Positions 7,676 through 16,082 of a DNA stretch of 64,000 nucleotides are shown here, piece by piece (the first letter of the stretch is position 1; the number at the start of each line of letters is the position of its first letter). The position numbers and the translations under genes are program-made. The DNA is from Halobacillus massiliensis. Its GTDB lineage: Bacteria; Bacillota; Bacilli; Bacillales; Halobacillaceae. The stretch is from contig NZ_LT800499.1 in the NCBI RefSeq assembly GCF_900166625.1, forward strand, positions 2,004,115 to 2,068,114. Direction: 5' to 3'. The notes under the pieces were generated by a model. The model searched no databases. It was not told where the DNA came from and saw nothing but the letters and a program-made list of their open reading frames with translations.

Positions 7676-9535
7676 ATGCAGTTGAATAGATTGCGCCTAC
7701 CCTTATTTATAATTGCCTCATTCTTATTTGGGCTGAAAACATACTTTGTTTACAGATTTATGTTTGACTTGTCCATTGAGAATGCACTCCAGGAATTTAT
7801 TTTATTTTTAAACCCGCTGGCAAGCGCCTATTTTGTTTTTGCCCTCAGCGTATGGCTGAAACCAAAAAACCAGATAAGATACTTGCGCGTGGCCATGTTG
7901 CTTGGAACTCTTGTTTTATATTTTAATTTAGTTTTTTATCGCAACTTTACCGATTTTATTACTATCCCAGTTCTTTTTCAAGGAAGTAATGCGGCAGATT
8001 TAACATCTAGTATATTGACACTCATTCACTTTGAAGATTTGCTTCTGCTTCTGGATGTAGTATTAGTCTGGTATTTAAGTAAAAGGCTTGAAGAACCAGC
8101 TGTCATTTTGAACCGTCATGCGAAGATTGCAGCTACAGCCGTTACTTTTCTGCTGCTTGCCGGAAACGTAGTGCTTGCAGAAATTGAACGGCCCATGCTG
8201 TTTGTTCGTGCATTTGACAGAGAGTATCTCGTAAAAAATATCGGCCTCTATAATTACCATTTATATGATGCGACCATGCACACAAAGACAAAAGCACAGA
8301 GGGTTTTCGCTGATGGAAGTGATGTAAATAAAATTGGTAACTATATGAGAGAGGAAACTGGATCAAACGAGCCTTCGGAGATGTATGGAGTAGCTGAAGA
8401 CAAGAATGTGATTTTCATTAGCGTTGAATCCTTTCAAAATTTCCTCTTAGATTCAGAGATAAATGGAACGGAAACGACTCCGTTCTTAAATGATCTTAAA
8501 GAAAGCAAGGATACGATCTGGTTCAAGAATTTTTATCATCAAACGGCACAGGGGAAAACCTCTGACTCGGAATTTATTACAGAAAACTCGCTTTATCCAT
8601 TGGACCGTGGAGCTGTTTATTTTACTCATGCGCAAAATGAGTATCATGCACTTCCAGAAATATTAAAAAATAATGGATATTATTCTTCCGTTTATCATTC
8701 GAATAATAAGAGTTTTTGGAACCGTGAGGTAATGTACGAGAATATCGGTTATGATCATTTTTTTGGTGAAGAATCCTTTGAAGAAACACCAGAGAATACA
8801 TTTGGCTGGGGACTTGAAGATAAAGAGTTTTTTAAACAGTCCATACCATATTTAAAAGAACAAAAGCAGCCATTTTACAGTAAATTTATTACGTTAACCC
8901 ACCACTTTCCATTTGAACTGCCAGAAGAGAAAGCAAACATCGATAAGTATAATTCTGGATCACAGACCTTGAATCAGTATTTTCAGACAGCCAGGTATAC
9001 AGATGAGGCACTTGAAGGTTTTTTCAAAGAGCTGAAAGAGGCCGGGCTTTATGAAGATTCAATTATAATCTTAATGGGTGACCATTATGGAATCAGTGAA
9101 TTTCACAATAAAGCAATGGGTGAATTCCTAGGTAAAGAAATCAATCCATATGAACATATGAAGCTCCAAAGAGTACCCTTTATGATTCATATCCCAGGAT
9201 ACGAAAAAGGAGAGGTGCGAGAAGAAGTCGTAGGGCAGATTGATGTAAAGCCGACTTTATTAAACCTTCTTGGTATTCAGGATATGAGAGACTTAAATTT
9301 TGGCTCGGATATGTTTTCAGAAGACCGTAAAAATTTCATTGCCATGCGTGATGGAAGCTTCGTAAGCGACGAGTATATTTATACTAAAGATATCTGTTAC
9401 GAGAGGGAGTCAGGAGCAGAGATTGCCCCAGAAGAAGAGGCATGCCAGCCAATTCGGGAAAAAGTAGATAAAGAACTTCAATATTCAAACGATATTATAT
9501 ATGGTGATTTGTTCAGGTTCTATGAATTTAAATAA
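7676..9535 (+). CDS. yqgS: Lipoteichoic acid synthase family protein (YqgS type)
   Basis: The 619-residue protein has five N-terminal membrane helices (about residues 5-175) and an extracellular sulfatase-fold domain. LtaS-type enzymes transfer glycerol phosphate from phosphatidylglycerol onto a glycolipid or the growing teichoic acid chain. The catalytic threonine is Thr295 in QGKTSDSEF, and metal-binding motifs (VESFQNF, MGDHYG) are present. The ATG at 7676 has an AAGGAGG site 7 bases upstream, so I reject the GTG at 7658. Position after glcK matches B. subtilis yqgS, an LtaS paralogue. Whether this is the main or an accessory synthase cannot be decided from one window. Confidence 0.93.
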   Translation: MQLNRLRLPLFIIASFLFGLKTYFVYRFMFDLSIENALQEFILFLNPLASAYFVFALSVWLKPKNQIRYLRVAMLLGTLVLYFNLVFYRNFTDFITIPVLFQGSNAADLTSSILTLIHFEDLLLLLDVVLVWYLSKRLEEPAVILNRHAKIAATAVTFLLLAGNVVLAEIERPMLFVRAFDREYLVKNIGLYNYHLYDATMHTKTKAQRVFADGSDVNKIGNYMREETGSNEPSEMYGVAEDKNVIFISVESFQNFLLDSEINGTETTPFLNDLKESKDTIWFKNFYHQTAQGKTSDSEFITENSLYPLDRGAVYFTHAQNEYHALPEILKNNGYYSSVYHSNNKSFWNREVMYENIGYDHFFGEESFEETPENTFGWGLEDKEFFKQSIPYLKEQKQPFYSKFITLTHHFPFELPEEKANIDKYNSGSQTLNQYFQTARYTDEALEGFFKELKEAGLYEDSIIILMGDHYGISEFHNKAMGEFLGKEINPYEHMKLQRVPFMIHIPGYEKGEVREEVVGQIDVKPTLLNLLGIQDMRDLNFGSDMFSEDRKNFIAMRDGSFVSDEYIYTKDICYERESGAEIAPEEEACQPIREKVDKELQYSNDIIYGDLFRFYEFK

Positions 9536-9542
9536 GTAAATG

Positions 9543-9579
9543 AAAAAGCCATTGTGGAAACTATCCATAATGGCTTTTT
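9543..9579 (+). terminator. yqgS terminator
   Basis: A 16-bp nearly perfect stem (9543-9558 with 9564-9579) ends in a T run and starts with an A run, just downstream of the yqgS stop. Confidence 0.92.
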
Positions 9580-9664
9580 GCTTAACTCACTTCTCTTTAG
9601 GGTAGGTATAATTACGTATCTTTTAGTGAAAGATTTAGATAGATAAAAAGGGGGGACAAGCGTT

Positions 9665-10351
9665 ATGTTTTCATTTGAAAATGTATCCTGTGGTCCATTA
9701 AAGAACTTGAATTTTAAAATTGAGAGGAAAGAGCGGGTTATTTTATTTGGTCCATCAGGAGCAGGGAAAAGTACGCTGTTGTTTCTATTTAACAGACTAT
9801 ACAGCCCTGATTCAGGAACTATTTATTATGAAGGTGAGAATATTGTAAATCAATCAGTTTCTCAATTGAGGAAAAAAGCAGGACTTGTCCTTCAGGAACC
9901 GAATCTTTTCCCGGGAACGGTTATAGATAACCTCAAATATGGACCCAGTCTTTTTGAGGAATGGGAAGGGAAAAACGGGGGGGAGCTTCTTGAATATGTA
10001 CAGTTGCCGGCTTCATACTTAGAGAGAGATGTAGAGCAGCTATCTGGTGGGGAAAAACAGCGAGTTTCACTGGCCAGGACACTGGCGAATAAGCCAGAAG
10101 TACTTTTACTCGATGAGCCGACAAGCGCTCTTGACTATCGGACAGCAGAAGAAATTGAGGAGGTCCTGGATCGTTTAATTAAAGAGAACGGTTTATCTAT
10201 GATTATGGTAACCCATAATTTAAAGCAGGCAGAACGCCTGGGGAATAGAGGTTTGTTTTTAATGGATGGAACAATAAAAGAAGATGGAAGATTACCTGAC
10301 ATGCTGAACCGACCTGCATCTCGGGAACTTGCAGAATTTCTTGAAGAGTAG
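9665..10351 (+). CDS. ABC transporter ATPase, FetA/YjkB-like
   Basis: The 228-residue ATPase has Walker A GPSGAGKST, signature LSGGEKQRVSLAR, Walker B VLLLDEPTSALD and the switch histidine in VTHN. It is immediately followed (15-base gap) by its UPF0014 permease, the arrangement of E. coli fetAB and B. subtilis yjkBA. E. coli FetAB exports iron and protects against oxidative stress. The substrate here is inferred from the family only. This pair occupies the position of yqgT-yqgV in B. subtilis. The ribosome binding site is GGGGGGA before ATG 9665. Confidence 0.88.
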   Translation: MFSFENVSCGPLKNLNFKIERKERVILFGPSGAGKSTLLFLFNRLYSPDSGTIYYEGENIVNQSVSQLRKKAGLVLQEPNLFPGTVIDNLKYGPSLFEEWEGKNGGELLEYVQLPASYLERDVEQLSGGEKQRVSLARTLANKPEVLLLDEPTSALDYRTAEEIEEVLDRLIKENGLSMIMVTHNLKQAERLGNRGLFLMDGTIKEDGRLPDMLNRPASRELAEFLEE

Positions 10352-10366
10352 AGGGAGAGATCGCTT

Positions 10367-11155
10367 ATGGAGCCGGAAATTACAAATCAGTCCTTATTAT
10401 TTCTTATCATATTTGTGTTAATCCCCTTGTCTCTTTCCTATTTATATCAACTGGGAATGAGCAAGAACATTATGTGGTCTTCTATCAGGGGGACCATTCA
10501 GTTATTTGCCATTGGATACTTACTTACCTACTTATTTGATTTACCTGCGGTTATAGGAATTCCAATTATGATTAGTATTATGATCGTAGTCGCTTCTTTT
10601 CATGCGCGTAAGAAAGGGAAAGAACTACCGAATGTTCTCTGGTATCTTTTAGTTGGCCTCATAATTATAGAAGCCGGGGTGCTGAGCATGTGGCTGGCGT
10701 TTGATATGGTACAATTCACCCCCTCAGAAGTCATTCCGATGAGCGGAATGGTTATAGGAAACAGCATGGTAGCTATGGGGCTGGCACTTGAAAGAATGAA
10801 AAATGAATTTAAAGAAAACAACGGCCGTTTATTAGCTGCTCTTTCATTAGGAGCTAAGCCGAAAACAGCCTCTAAACTGATTGTTCAAAAAACACTAAAC
10901 GCAGCATTAATACCTAATGTGGATCAGTTAAAAACAATTGGACTTGTTCAGTTGCCGGGTATGATGACAGGGCTCATCCTCGGGGGGGTCGATCCTGTAA
11001 TGGCGATTAAATATCAGCTCGTCATTTCTTTAAGTATCTTTTCATCTGTTTCACTTAGTGCGATGTTTATCACCCTGTCCATGTATAAATACTTTTTTAA
11101 CGAAAATGACCAGCTGCTCCGAACAGAAGAAGAAATACGGGCCCAATCCCACTAA
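10367..11155 (+). CDS. ABC transporter permease, UPF0014 (FetB/YjkA-like)
   Basis: The 262-residue membrane protein has about seven helices and the UPF0014 hallmark MVIGNSMVAMGLALERM, followed by a cytoplasmic loop (LSLGAKPKTASKLIVQK) that probably contacts the ATPase. A second conserved block (VQLPGMMTGLILGGVDP) is typical of FetB. It forms a two-gene operon with the upstream ATPase and ends at a terminator. Putative function is metal (iron) efflux. Confidence 0.9.
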   Translation: MEPEITNQSLLFLIIFVLIPLSLSYLYQLGMSKNIMWSSIRGTIQLFAIGYLLTYLFDLPAVIGIPIMISIMIVVASFHARKKGKELPNVLWYLLVGLIIIEAGVLSMWLAFDMVQFTPSEVIPMSGMVIGNSMVAMGLALERMKNEFKENNGRLLAALSLGAKPKTASKLIVQKTLNAALIPNVDQLKTIGLVQLPGMMTGLILGGVDPVMAIKYQLVISLSIFSSVSLSAMFITLSMYKYFFNENDQLLRTEEEIRAQSH

Positions 11156-11157
11156 AT

Positions 11158-11188
11158 AAACCAGCTGCTAATTATGTAGCTGGTTTTT
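11158..11188 (+). terminator. Terminator after the FetB-like permease
   Basis: A 9-bp perfect stem (AAACCAGCT with AGCTGGTTT) is followed by further T residues, directly after the permease stop codon. Confidence 0.85.
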
Positions 11189-11330
11189 ACTAGGATGATG
11201 AAACTTGCTTTTACGGTTTCAACGCAGATTACTGGAACAAAAGAAAAAAGACTGAGAAAACAAGTCGTTTCCTCCAGCCCGATTCTCTATGTGAAGCAAA
11301 AGGAACTCTAAAATTTTTCTGCAGCCAGTA

Positions 11331-11363
11331 AAAAACCAGCAGCTATAATAGCCGCTGGTTTTT
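11331..11363. terminator. Bidirectional terminator at yqgW 3' end
   Basis: A 10-bp stem (11331-11340 with 11354-11363) has A residues on one side and T residues on the other. It lies just past the stop of the minus-strand yqgW gene. The stretch 11189-11330 before it holds no feature I can support. Confidence 0.8.
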
Positions 11364-11367
11364 CGAT

Positions 11368-11532
11368 TTAGCCGAACAAGTTTGCATAAATGGTCATGAT
11401 GGAGAACCATCCAAAAACAAGAGCAGACAAGCCTGCAAAAGCTACAGCAAAAAAGTTTTTAGTTTTCAGTTCTCGAAAGACTGCAAAAATGCACAGAATC
11501 GTAACAATTAAAAGAAGAATGGCTGTAAACAT
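11368..11532 (-). CDS. yqgW: YqgW family (DUF2759) membrane protein
   Basis: The 54-residue protein has two hydrophobic helices joined by a short charged loop (FRELKTKN). Its C-terminal half (FAGLSALVFGWFSIMTIY) is typical of DUF2759. I chose the ATG at 11532 because a GGAGG site precedes it. Upstream in-frame residues would place that site inside the gene. It lies next to yqgX in divergent orientation, as in B. subtilis. Function unknown. Confidence 0.85.
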   Translation of the reverse strand: MFTAILLLIVTILCIFAVFRELKTKNFFAVAFAGLSALVFGWFSIMTIYANLFG

Positions 11533-11693
11533 ATTTATGACCTCCCAAGTGCTTTTCCTTAGTATCACCGCAAAGTTAAGGATGTTATACTTATTCTATG
11601 TAGCGCTTTAATCTCCATTTATTTTATATGAAAAGCGCTGATTTGTCGAGTCTTCTCGATTGAATTTATAACGGTTAAGAAGAGGTGGACGTC

Positions 11694-12317
11694 ATGTTGA
11701 AAATTACCCGGCTTCCTTTAGGGCCATTAGGAACAAATGCTTATATTATAACTGAACAGGGAAAAGCACTTATCGTTGACCCTGGCGGTGACTTTGAAAA
11801 ACTGAAAAATTTAGTGAGTGAGAAAAAAGTAGAAGTACTGGCTGTAATATTAACTCATGCCCATTTTGATCATATTGGGGCTGTGGAAGAAGTAAGAAAT
11901 GCATATAATGTACCTGTTTACTTGCATAAGGCGGAACACAACTGGCTCACAGACAGCTCCTTAAATGGATCTTCATTTTTTCAAATGGGAGAAATTACGG
12001 CAGCCCCTGCTGAATATGACTTACAACCGGGGCCAATGGAGTTAGGGCCGTTCACATTTGAAATTCGCCACACTCCAGGACATTCACCCGGAAGTGTGTC
12101 ACTCGTGTTTAGAAATCAGCGGTTTACTATCGCCGGCGATACGCTCTTTCAGAGTGGAATCGGCCGTACAGATCTTCCGGGAGGCGACCATCAACAGCTG
12201 ATCGACAGTATTAATACTCAGCTGCTGTCGCTTAGAAATGATATGAGAATCTATCCGGGTCATGGAAGCCCGACCACCATCGAAGCAGAAAGATTAAACA
12301 ATCCTTTTCTCCAATAA
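11694..12317 (+). CDS. yqgX: MBL-fold hydrolase YqgX (glyoxalase II-like)
   Basis: The 207-residue metallo-beta-lactamase-fold protein has the metal-binding motif THAHFDHIG, a second histidine in RHTPGHSPGS, and the aspartate in IAGDTLF, ending with PGHGSPT. This is a complete set of di-metal ligands. Family members hydrolyse thioesters such as S-lactoyl conjugates. In B. subtilis YqgX is placed in bacillithiol-dependent methylglyoxal detoxification. Start is ATG 11694 with GAGGTGGACGTC upstream. The in-frame GTG at 11685 lies within that ribosome binding site. Confidence 0.94.
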   Translation: MLKITRLPLGPLGTNAYIITEQGKALIVDPGGDFEKLKNLVSEKKVEVLAVILTHAHFDHIGAVEEVRNAYNVPVYLHKAEHNWLTDSSLNGSSFFQMGEITAAPAEYDLQPGPMELGPFTFEIRHTPGHSPGSVSLVFRNQRFTIAGDTLFQSGIGRTDLPGGDHQQLIDSINTQLLSLRNDMRIYPGHGSPTTIEAERLNNPFLQ

Positions 12318-12318
12318 T

Positions 12319-12358
12319 AAAAAAACCTGTTATCCGAAGGAGGATAACAGGTTTTTTT
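12319..12358. terminator. Bidirectional terminator between yqgX and yqgY
   Basis: A 15-bp perfect stem (12321-12335 with 12342-12356) is flanked by A and T runs and serves the two convergent genes. Confidence 0.93.
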
Positions 12359-12602
12359 AGTGACCTCCAAATGAAGGTACAAGAATAAAAGATGAGTAGT
12401 ACGTAAAACCAATCATAAATACTGTCAGGTATGAAAAGAATATGTATACATACATACGTTCAGACAGCTTCAGAAAGCCAATTGTAAGGAAAAAGGCCGT
12501 TTGAGCAAGAGATAAAAATGCCGCTTCCACCATGTCTCCCGTATAGAACAAGACAGCAAAGATACCCGTCCAAAAAGCCAGCATTCGAAAGGTGCGGTCC
12601 AT
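12357..12602 (-). CDS. yqgY: YqgY family (DUF2626) membrane protein
   Basis: The 81-residue protein has three hydrophobic helices with the conserved start MDRTFRMLAFWTGIFAV and a glycine/histidine tail (SFGGH). It is typical DUF2626, found in Bacillaceae next to yqgX. A strong AGGAGG site precedes the ATG. Function unknown. It is convergent with yqgX, sharing the hairpin between them. Confidence 0.9.
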   Translation of the reverse strand: MDRTFRMLAFWTGIFAVLFYTGDMVEAAFLSLAQTAFFLTIGFLKLSERMYVYIFFSYLTVFMIGFTYYSSFILVPSFGGH

Positions 12603-12763
12603 GCTTTTCCCCCTCCTTTTTCATCTAACATCGTAAAACTATCATCCATATTATAAACGACTGCACGCTGAAAGTAAATATAACGTGGTAACGTTTACTA
12701 TCTTTCCTCCTTTTTCCTATTTTTAAACATTTAAAAAATAATCGAAGAATGTCGAAAAAATAG

Positions 12764-12788
12764 GTTTAAATTATTGTACAAAGGTTAT
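12764..12788 (+). promoter_or_regulatory. Sigma-B-like promoter upstream of mgsR
   Basis: GTTTAA (12764-12769) and GGTTAT (12783-12788) are separated by 13 bases. This closely fits the sigma-B consensus GTTTAA-N13-15-GGGWAW, with one mismatch. In B. subtilis, mgsR is a sigma-B-dependent gene, which supports the call. Confidence 0.65.
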
Positions 12789-12837
12789 ACAATGATTATA
12801 CAGAGAGCGAATCTCATCAATACTTAAAGGAGCGATC

Positions 12838-13224
12838 ATGATGGAAGGATTAACGTTTTACAGCTACCCGAGTTGCACATCTTGTCGCCGTACGAAAGCT
12901 TGGCTTAAGAGTCAGGATATTGCTTTTAAAGAACAACACTTGTTTAGAGATACCCCTAACACCGAGGAGCTTAAACGGATTCTTTCTTTAACAACTAATG
13001 GAATTGATGAAATTTTAGCCAAACGGAGTAAGGAATTTAAAAAATTGAGCATAAATGTAGATGAAATGTCTGTAAATGAGTTTCTTGAACTTGTCATGGA
13101 AAAACCAAAGCTCTTACGCCGTCCGATACTTACGGATGGGGAAAAATTAGTTGTAGGGTACAATGTAGAAGGACTTCGAGGCATAACAAATAGGCGCAAA
13201 GAGTTCAGCGAACAAATTTCATAG
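12838..13224 (+). CDS. mgsR: Spx-family stress regulator MgsR
   Basis: The 128-residue protein has the ArsC/Spx thioredoxin-like fold with a redox CxxC pair at the N-terminus (YPSCTSCRRTKAWL) and the conserved LLRRPIL segment. Spx-type proteins bind the alpha subunit of RNA polymerase and redirect transcription. MgsR (YqgZ) controls a sub-regulon of the sigma-B response in B. subtilis. It occupies the same position, next to yqgY. The AAAGGAG site is 5 bases from ATG 12838. Its 3' end overlaps the convergent comGG by 20 bases. Confidence 0.92.
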   Translation: MMEGLTFYSYPSCTSCRRTKAWLKSQDIAFKEQHLFRDTPNTEELKRILSLTTNGIDEILAKRSKEFKKLSINVDEMSVNEFLELVMEKPKLLRRPILTDGEKLVVGYNVEGLRGITNRRKEFSEQIS

Positions 13225-13603
13225 AATTTAGTACAGTATTTCGCACCATACCGGCGGGATACTGTTTTTTTATGGACATGTTTTTACCGTTGTTTAGTTC
13301 TGCTTCCATTAAGCACTCATCCATTTCTTCAGAAAAGGGATGGCAGGTGATGATAACTGACCCCGAGGGAAGTTTATATAGAACGGGATCTGTAAATTCA
13401 CTGGTTTCCTTCATCATGGTTTGACCATAATTAAGGAGGTTCTGAAGCTGCGCTTGAGAGGTGTTAGACGCAGTAGATATTATTTCATTTTTATATTGAT
13501 GAGAGATCGACACGGTGATCATAATCATAATAAGTGAAGCGATTAAGAACCATGGGAAAATAAAACCTCTGTCATCATTTAGGAGAATAAATAATTTTTT
13601 CAT
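13205..13603 (-). CDS. comGG: Competence pseudopilus protein ComGG
   Basis: The 132-residue protein is the last product of the comG operon. It has a single hydrophobic helix near the N-terminus (FPWFLIASLIMIMITVSIS) preceded by a short basic leader, but it lacks the classical prepilin KGFTLxE motif, as ComGG does elsewhere. In B. subtilis it is a minor component of the DNA-uptake pseudopilus. The start overlaps the end of comGF by 29 bases. Confidence 0.87.
   Translation of the reverse strand: MKKLFILLNDDRGFIFPWFLIASLIMIMITVSISHQYKNEIISTASNTSQAQLQNLLNYGQTMMKETSEFTDPVLYKLPSGSVIITCHPFSEEMDECLMEAELNNGKNMSIKKQYPAGMVRNTVLNSMKFVR
13233..13271 (+). terminator. mgsR terminator inside the comGG coding region
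   Basis: A 7-bp stem (ACAGTAT with ATACTGT) with a long, partly structured loop is followed by seven T residues. It acts on the plus strand but lies within the coding sequence of comGG on the opposite strand. Confidence 0.65.
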
Positions 13604-14015
13604 AGGTTTTCCCTTCTGTTGTCCGTAATTCTATAAATAAATGATGATCCTTTTGCGAAATTAAATGAAAGCTCAGATCCTGTATTAATAGTTCGTGTCC
13701 AGAACCGTTTACCTGTCGACGGATGTCCTGATTATATTGTGAGATTGTAACCCGACGATCTGTATTATCGATTATGACCAGCGTATCCTTTTCAATCCTC
13801 CAATCTCTGCTTCTATTTATTTCATCTTGAATAAAATTGAAATATTGAAAGATGCTCATCTCCGCTGTGTAGGTGGGGCTCTCATAAATTTTTAGAATAG
13901 GCAGACTGAACGTAAGGAGGATAGATAATACAGTTAGGGTCATAATCGTTTCGGCTAAAGTGAAACCTTCTTTATGGGAGAGGAACATACAAACATACTT
14001 CTTTTTTCTGAGCAC
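13575..14015 (-). CDS. comGF: Competence minor pseudopilin ComGF
   Basis: The 146-residue protein has a prepilin-like signal (SHKEGFTLAETIMTL) and a C-terminal beta-rich region with the family motif RRQVNGSGHE. I favour the GTG at 14015 because GGGGAAGG lies just upstream. The ATG at 13988 (MFLSHKEGF) gives a shorter leader but a weaker site, and an ATG at 14051 is also in frame. It overlaps comGE extensively, so translation is coupled. It is a minor pseudopilin of the competence DNA-uptake machine. Confidence 0.85.
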   Translation of the reverse strand: MLRKKKYVCMFLSHKEGFTLAETIMTLTVLSILLTFSLPILKIYESPTYTAEMSIFQYFNFIQDEINRSRDWRIEKDTLVIIDNTDRRVTISQYNQDIRRQVNGSGHELLIQDLSFHLISQKDHHLFIELRTTEGKTYEKIIYSPK

Positions 14016-14295
14016 GTTTTCCTTCCCCTTTCCACCTGGCGCATCCCTCAATATATCCCGACGACTGTTTTAAAATAAAATCTGCCCATTCCCCGGTCGT
14101 ATGGATAGGAAAGGAAGTATCTTGATTGATTTCATAAAGCTTACTTTCTAAATCTAGAACATTCATCCGCTCTATTGAGAGGTTTTTTTGCTCCAGGCGC
14201 ATTTGGCTTAAGAAAGGAAGAGTAAAGAGGATAATAAGGAGCAAAAGTCCAAAGGCGCTTATCACTTCAATTAATGTAAATCCACTATTGTTCAT
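13972..14295 (-). CDS. comGE: Competence minor pseudopilin ComGE
   Basis: The 107-residue protein starts MNNSGFTLIEVISAFGLLLL. This is a short leader followed by a type IV prepilin cleavage motif and a hydrophobic helix. ComGC/GD/GE/GG-type prepilins are processed by the peptidase ComC, which is not in this window. The start overlaps the comGD stop by 11 bases. Confidence 0.88.
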   Translation of the reverse strand: MNNSGFTLIEVISAFGLLLLIILFTLPFLSQMRLEQKNLSIERMNVLDLESKLYEINQDTSFPIHTTGEWADFILKQSSGYIEGCARWKGEGKRAQKKEVCLYVPLP

Positions 14296-14719
14296 CTATT
14301 CTCACCCTGCTTTTTCCAAAAGGAAAAGTAATTTTATATCTGTTCGAGGAGGTTGATATAAACATCGTTCCCGGCCGTTCCAGAGTACCTGCTGTGTTAA
14401 AACGAATAGGGACGCTTAAACTTTGAAGCTGAATGGTCCAATCAGGAGGAAAAGTACGAATGAAAACCGATTTTCTGGCTTGTCCATCGTATAAGTAATA
14501 TTCGTTAGAAGAAGGACGGATCATTATCCAGTATCTAGGGTGATCCTGCATCGTCAACTGCTGGGCGAGCAGCAGATCACTTTTTAGCTGCTCTAAATAA
14601 AGATCGGCCTCTGTTTTACTATGGAGTTTAGCTGGTAATGGAGCTGTGAGCAGTAAAAAGATAGAGAAAATAGTCAGTACAAGGATCACTTCGCTGAGCG
14701 TATACCCCTTGTTATTCAA
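14285..14719 (-). CDS. comGD: Competence minor pseudopilin ComGD
   Basis: The 144-residue protein starts MNNKGYTLSEVILVLTIFS, a normal short prepilin leader. I chose the TTG at 14719 because it overlaps the comGC stop as TTGA and follows a GAAGGAAG site, a coupled start. The longer frame from the GTG at 14770 would add 17 residues unlike any prepilin leader. The protein is a minor pseudopilin of the transformation pseudopilus. Confidence 0.87.
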   Translation of the reverse strand: MNNKGYTLSEVILVLTIFSIFLLLTAPLPAKLHSKTEADLYLEQLKSDLLLAQQLTMQDHPRYWIMIRPSSNEYYLYDGQARKSVFIRTFPPDWTIQLQSLSVPIRFNTAGTLERPGTMFISTSSNRYKITFPFGKSRVRIDEQ

Positions 14720-15009
14720 GGGGCCTGAATTCTTCCTTCGGAGTATCCGATTGTATCGCCATTCGGGCACGTGGCTGTATTTAAATATCCCTCATCGACG
14801 AGCTCGTCAAGAGTTGCAGGATACTCTTCATTTTCTATAAAGTAGGCTTCTACCTGTGCTTCAGCGGTAAGAATCAGAGCTTCACATCCTTTATCTCGAA
14901 CACTGTCTGTGTTGTTGGTAAGATTAGGAATGGCGATCATTAGGAGGACAGAAATTATAAGCAGGACAATGAGCATTTCTATAAGAGTGAATCCTTTTTG
15001 GTTAAACAT
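14716..15009 (-). CDS. comGC: Major competence pseudopilin ComGC
   Basis: The 97-residue protein has a canonical prepilin N-terminus (MFNQKGFTLIEMLIVLLIIS) and a small globular domain with two cysteines (CEALILTAEAQ and ATCPNG). These may form the intramolecular disulfide known for ComGC. It is the main subunit of the pseudopilus that brings DNA through the cell wall. It follows comGB by a 14-base gap. Confidence 0.95.
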   Translation of the reverse strand: MFNQKGFTLIEMLIVLLIISVLLMIAIPNLTNNTDSVRDKGCEALILTAEAQVEAYFIENEEYPATLDELVDEGYLNTATCPNGDTIGYSEGRIQAP

Positions 15010-15023
15010 AATCTAATCTCCTT

Positions 15024-16082
15024 TTAAATTTGGTTCAGCCATTGATAGAGAGGGAGCATAATTGAGGCATAAATAAGCACAACTATACAGGCGATCCCTA
15101 TGAAAAATAAAGGCTGAAGAATTTGGATGAATTTTGTTAGTTTTTCTTTTAACTGATCAATTAATAACTCAGAAAGAACCTGGAGTTCCCGGCTTAAGTT
15201 ATCCAGGTCTGACGTTTCATGAAAGATGGAAGTAATTTGTTCTCGAAGAAATGTACAAGTATGGACAGAAGATCCAAGTAAATGACCTTCGTTTAAATGT
15301 CTGAGAATATTAGCAGCATAATAAGAGATATAGGGACTGCGCTTCTGTTCATTTATAAGCTCAAGGGCAGGTTTTAAAGAAAGGCCGGATTTAAGGAGAG
15401 AACTGAGGTGTGTTGCGAATGAAAAAGTAATGGTAAACACCATATAACTTTTTACAAGAGGAATTTTTTCATAAAGCGCAAGAAGCTGAGGAGTTGCCAA
15501 TTTCTGCTTTAGCGCGTAAAAAGCAGTACAACTGATTAAGAAGACAAGAAAAACTATAAACGCCGCTGTTAAAAAAGTATCTACTCCCTTTAAAATCAGG
15601 AGGCTCCATGGTGGAGTGCCGCTGTTACTAAATAACGTGTGAAAGCTGGGAAGTATAGTATGTTTTATAACGCCAAAAGAAAGTATTAAAAAAACAAATA
15701 AAAATAAAGGATATCTCATGGCGTCTAGAAGTTTTTTAGAGTAATCATACTGCAACTGCAGCAGATCGGCACATTGACTGATTAAGAGGGGAAGGTCCTG
15801 ATGAATTCTTGCAAAGTAAAGAAAAGCTACGACATGGGAAGAAAAATTAGCTTTTTTAAAAGCAGTATCAATCGGACTTCCATTATTTAGCTCTTCAAGC
15901 AGCTGGTTTGAAATATTGTGAAACGCAGGATCCCAGCTGGCCATTCTTAATGAATTTGAAATTGGGTAACCTTTGCTAAGCAGTTTACTCAATCGGTTTA
16001 AATAGGTAATCTGTTTTTTAATAGAGATTTTGGGGGGCTCTTTAGAATTTAATCTTCTAAGATAGTGTAAAGCCGAGGGCAT
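15024..16082 (-). CDS. comGB: Competence type II secretion-like platform protein ComGB
   Basis: The 352-residue membrane protein belongs to the GspF/PilC family, with two repeated helical domains and three to four membrane segments (about 115-140, 165-190 and 320-345). It is the inner-membrane platform for pseudopilus assembly. ATG 16082 has a strong AAGGAGGAAAG site and overlaps comGA by 26 bases. Confidence 0.94.
   Translation of the reverse strand: MPSALHYLRRLNSKEPPKISIKKQITYLNRLSKLLSKGYPISNSLRMASWDPAFHNISNQLLEELNNGSPIDTAFKKANFSSHVVAFLYFARIHQDLPLLISQCADLLQLQYDYSKKLLDAMRYPLFLFVFLILSFGVIKHTILPSFHTLFSNSGTPPWSLLILKGVDTFLTAAFIVFLVFLISCTAFYALKQKLATPQLLALYEKIPLVKSYMVFTITFSFATHLSSLLKSGLSLKPALELINEQKRSPYISYYAANILRHLNEGHLLGSSVHTCTFLREQITSIFHETSDLDNLSRELQVLSELLIDQLKEKLTKFIQILQPLFFIGIACIVVLIYASIMLPLYQWLNQI

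Noticed and set aside
11219-11410. Minus-strand 63-codon open frame
   Set aside because: Cysteine-rich, low-plausibility translation without ribosome binding site, overlapping a terminator and yqgW in another frame.
14720-14770. Longer comGD starting at GTG 14770
   Set aside because: It would add 17 residues unlike a prepilin leader, while TTG 14719 gives a coupled TTGA start and a normal leader.
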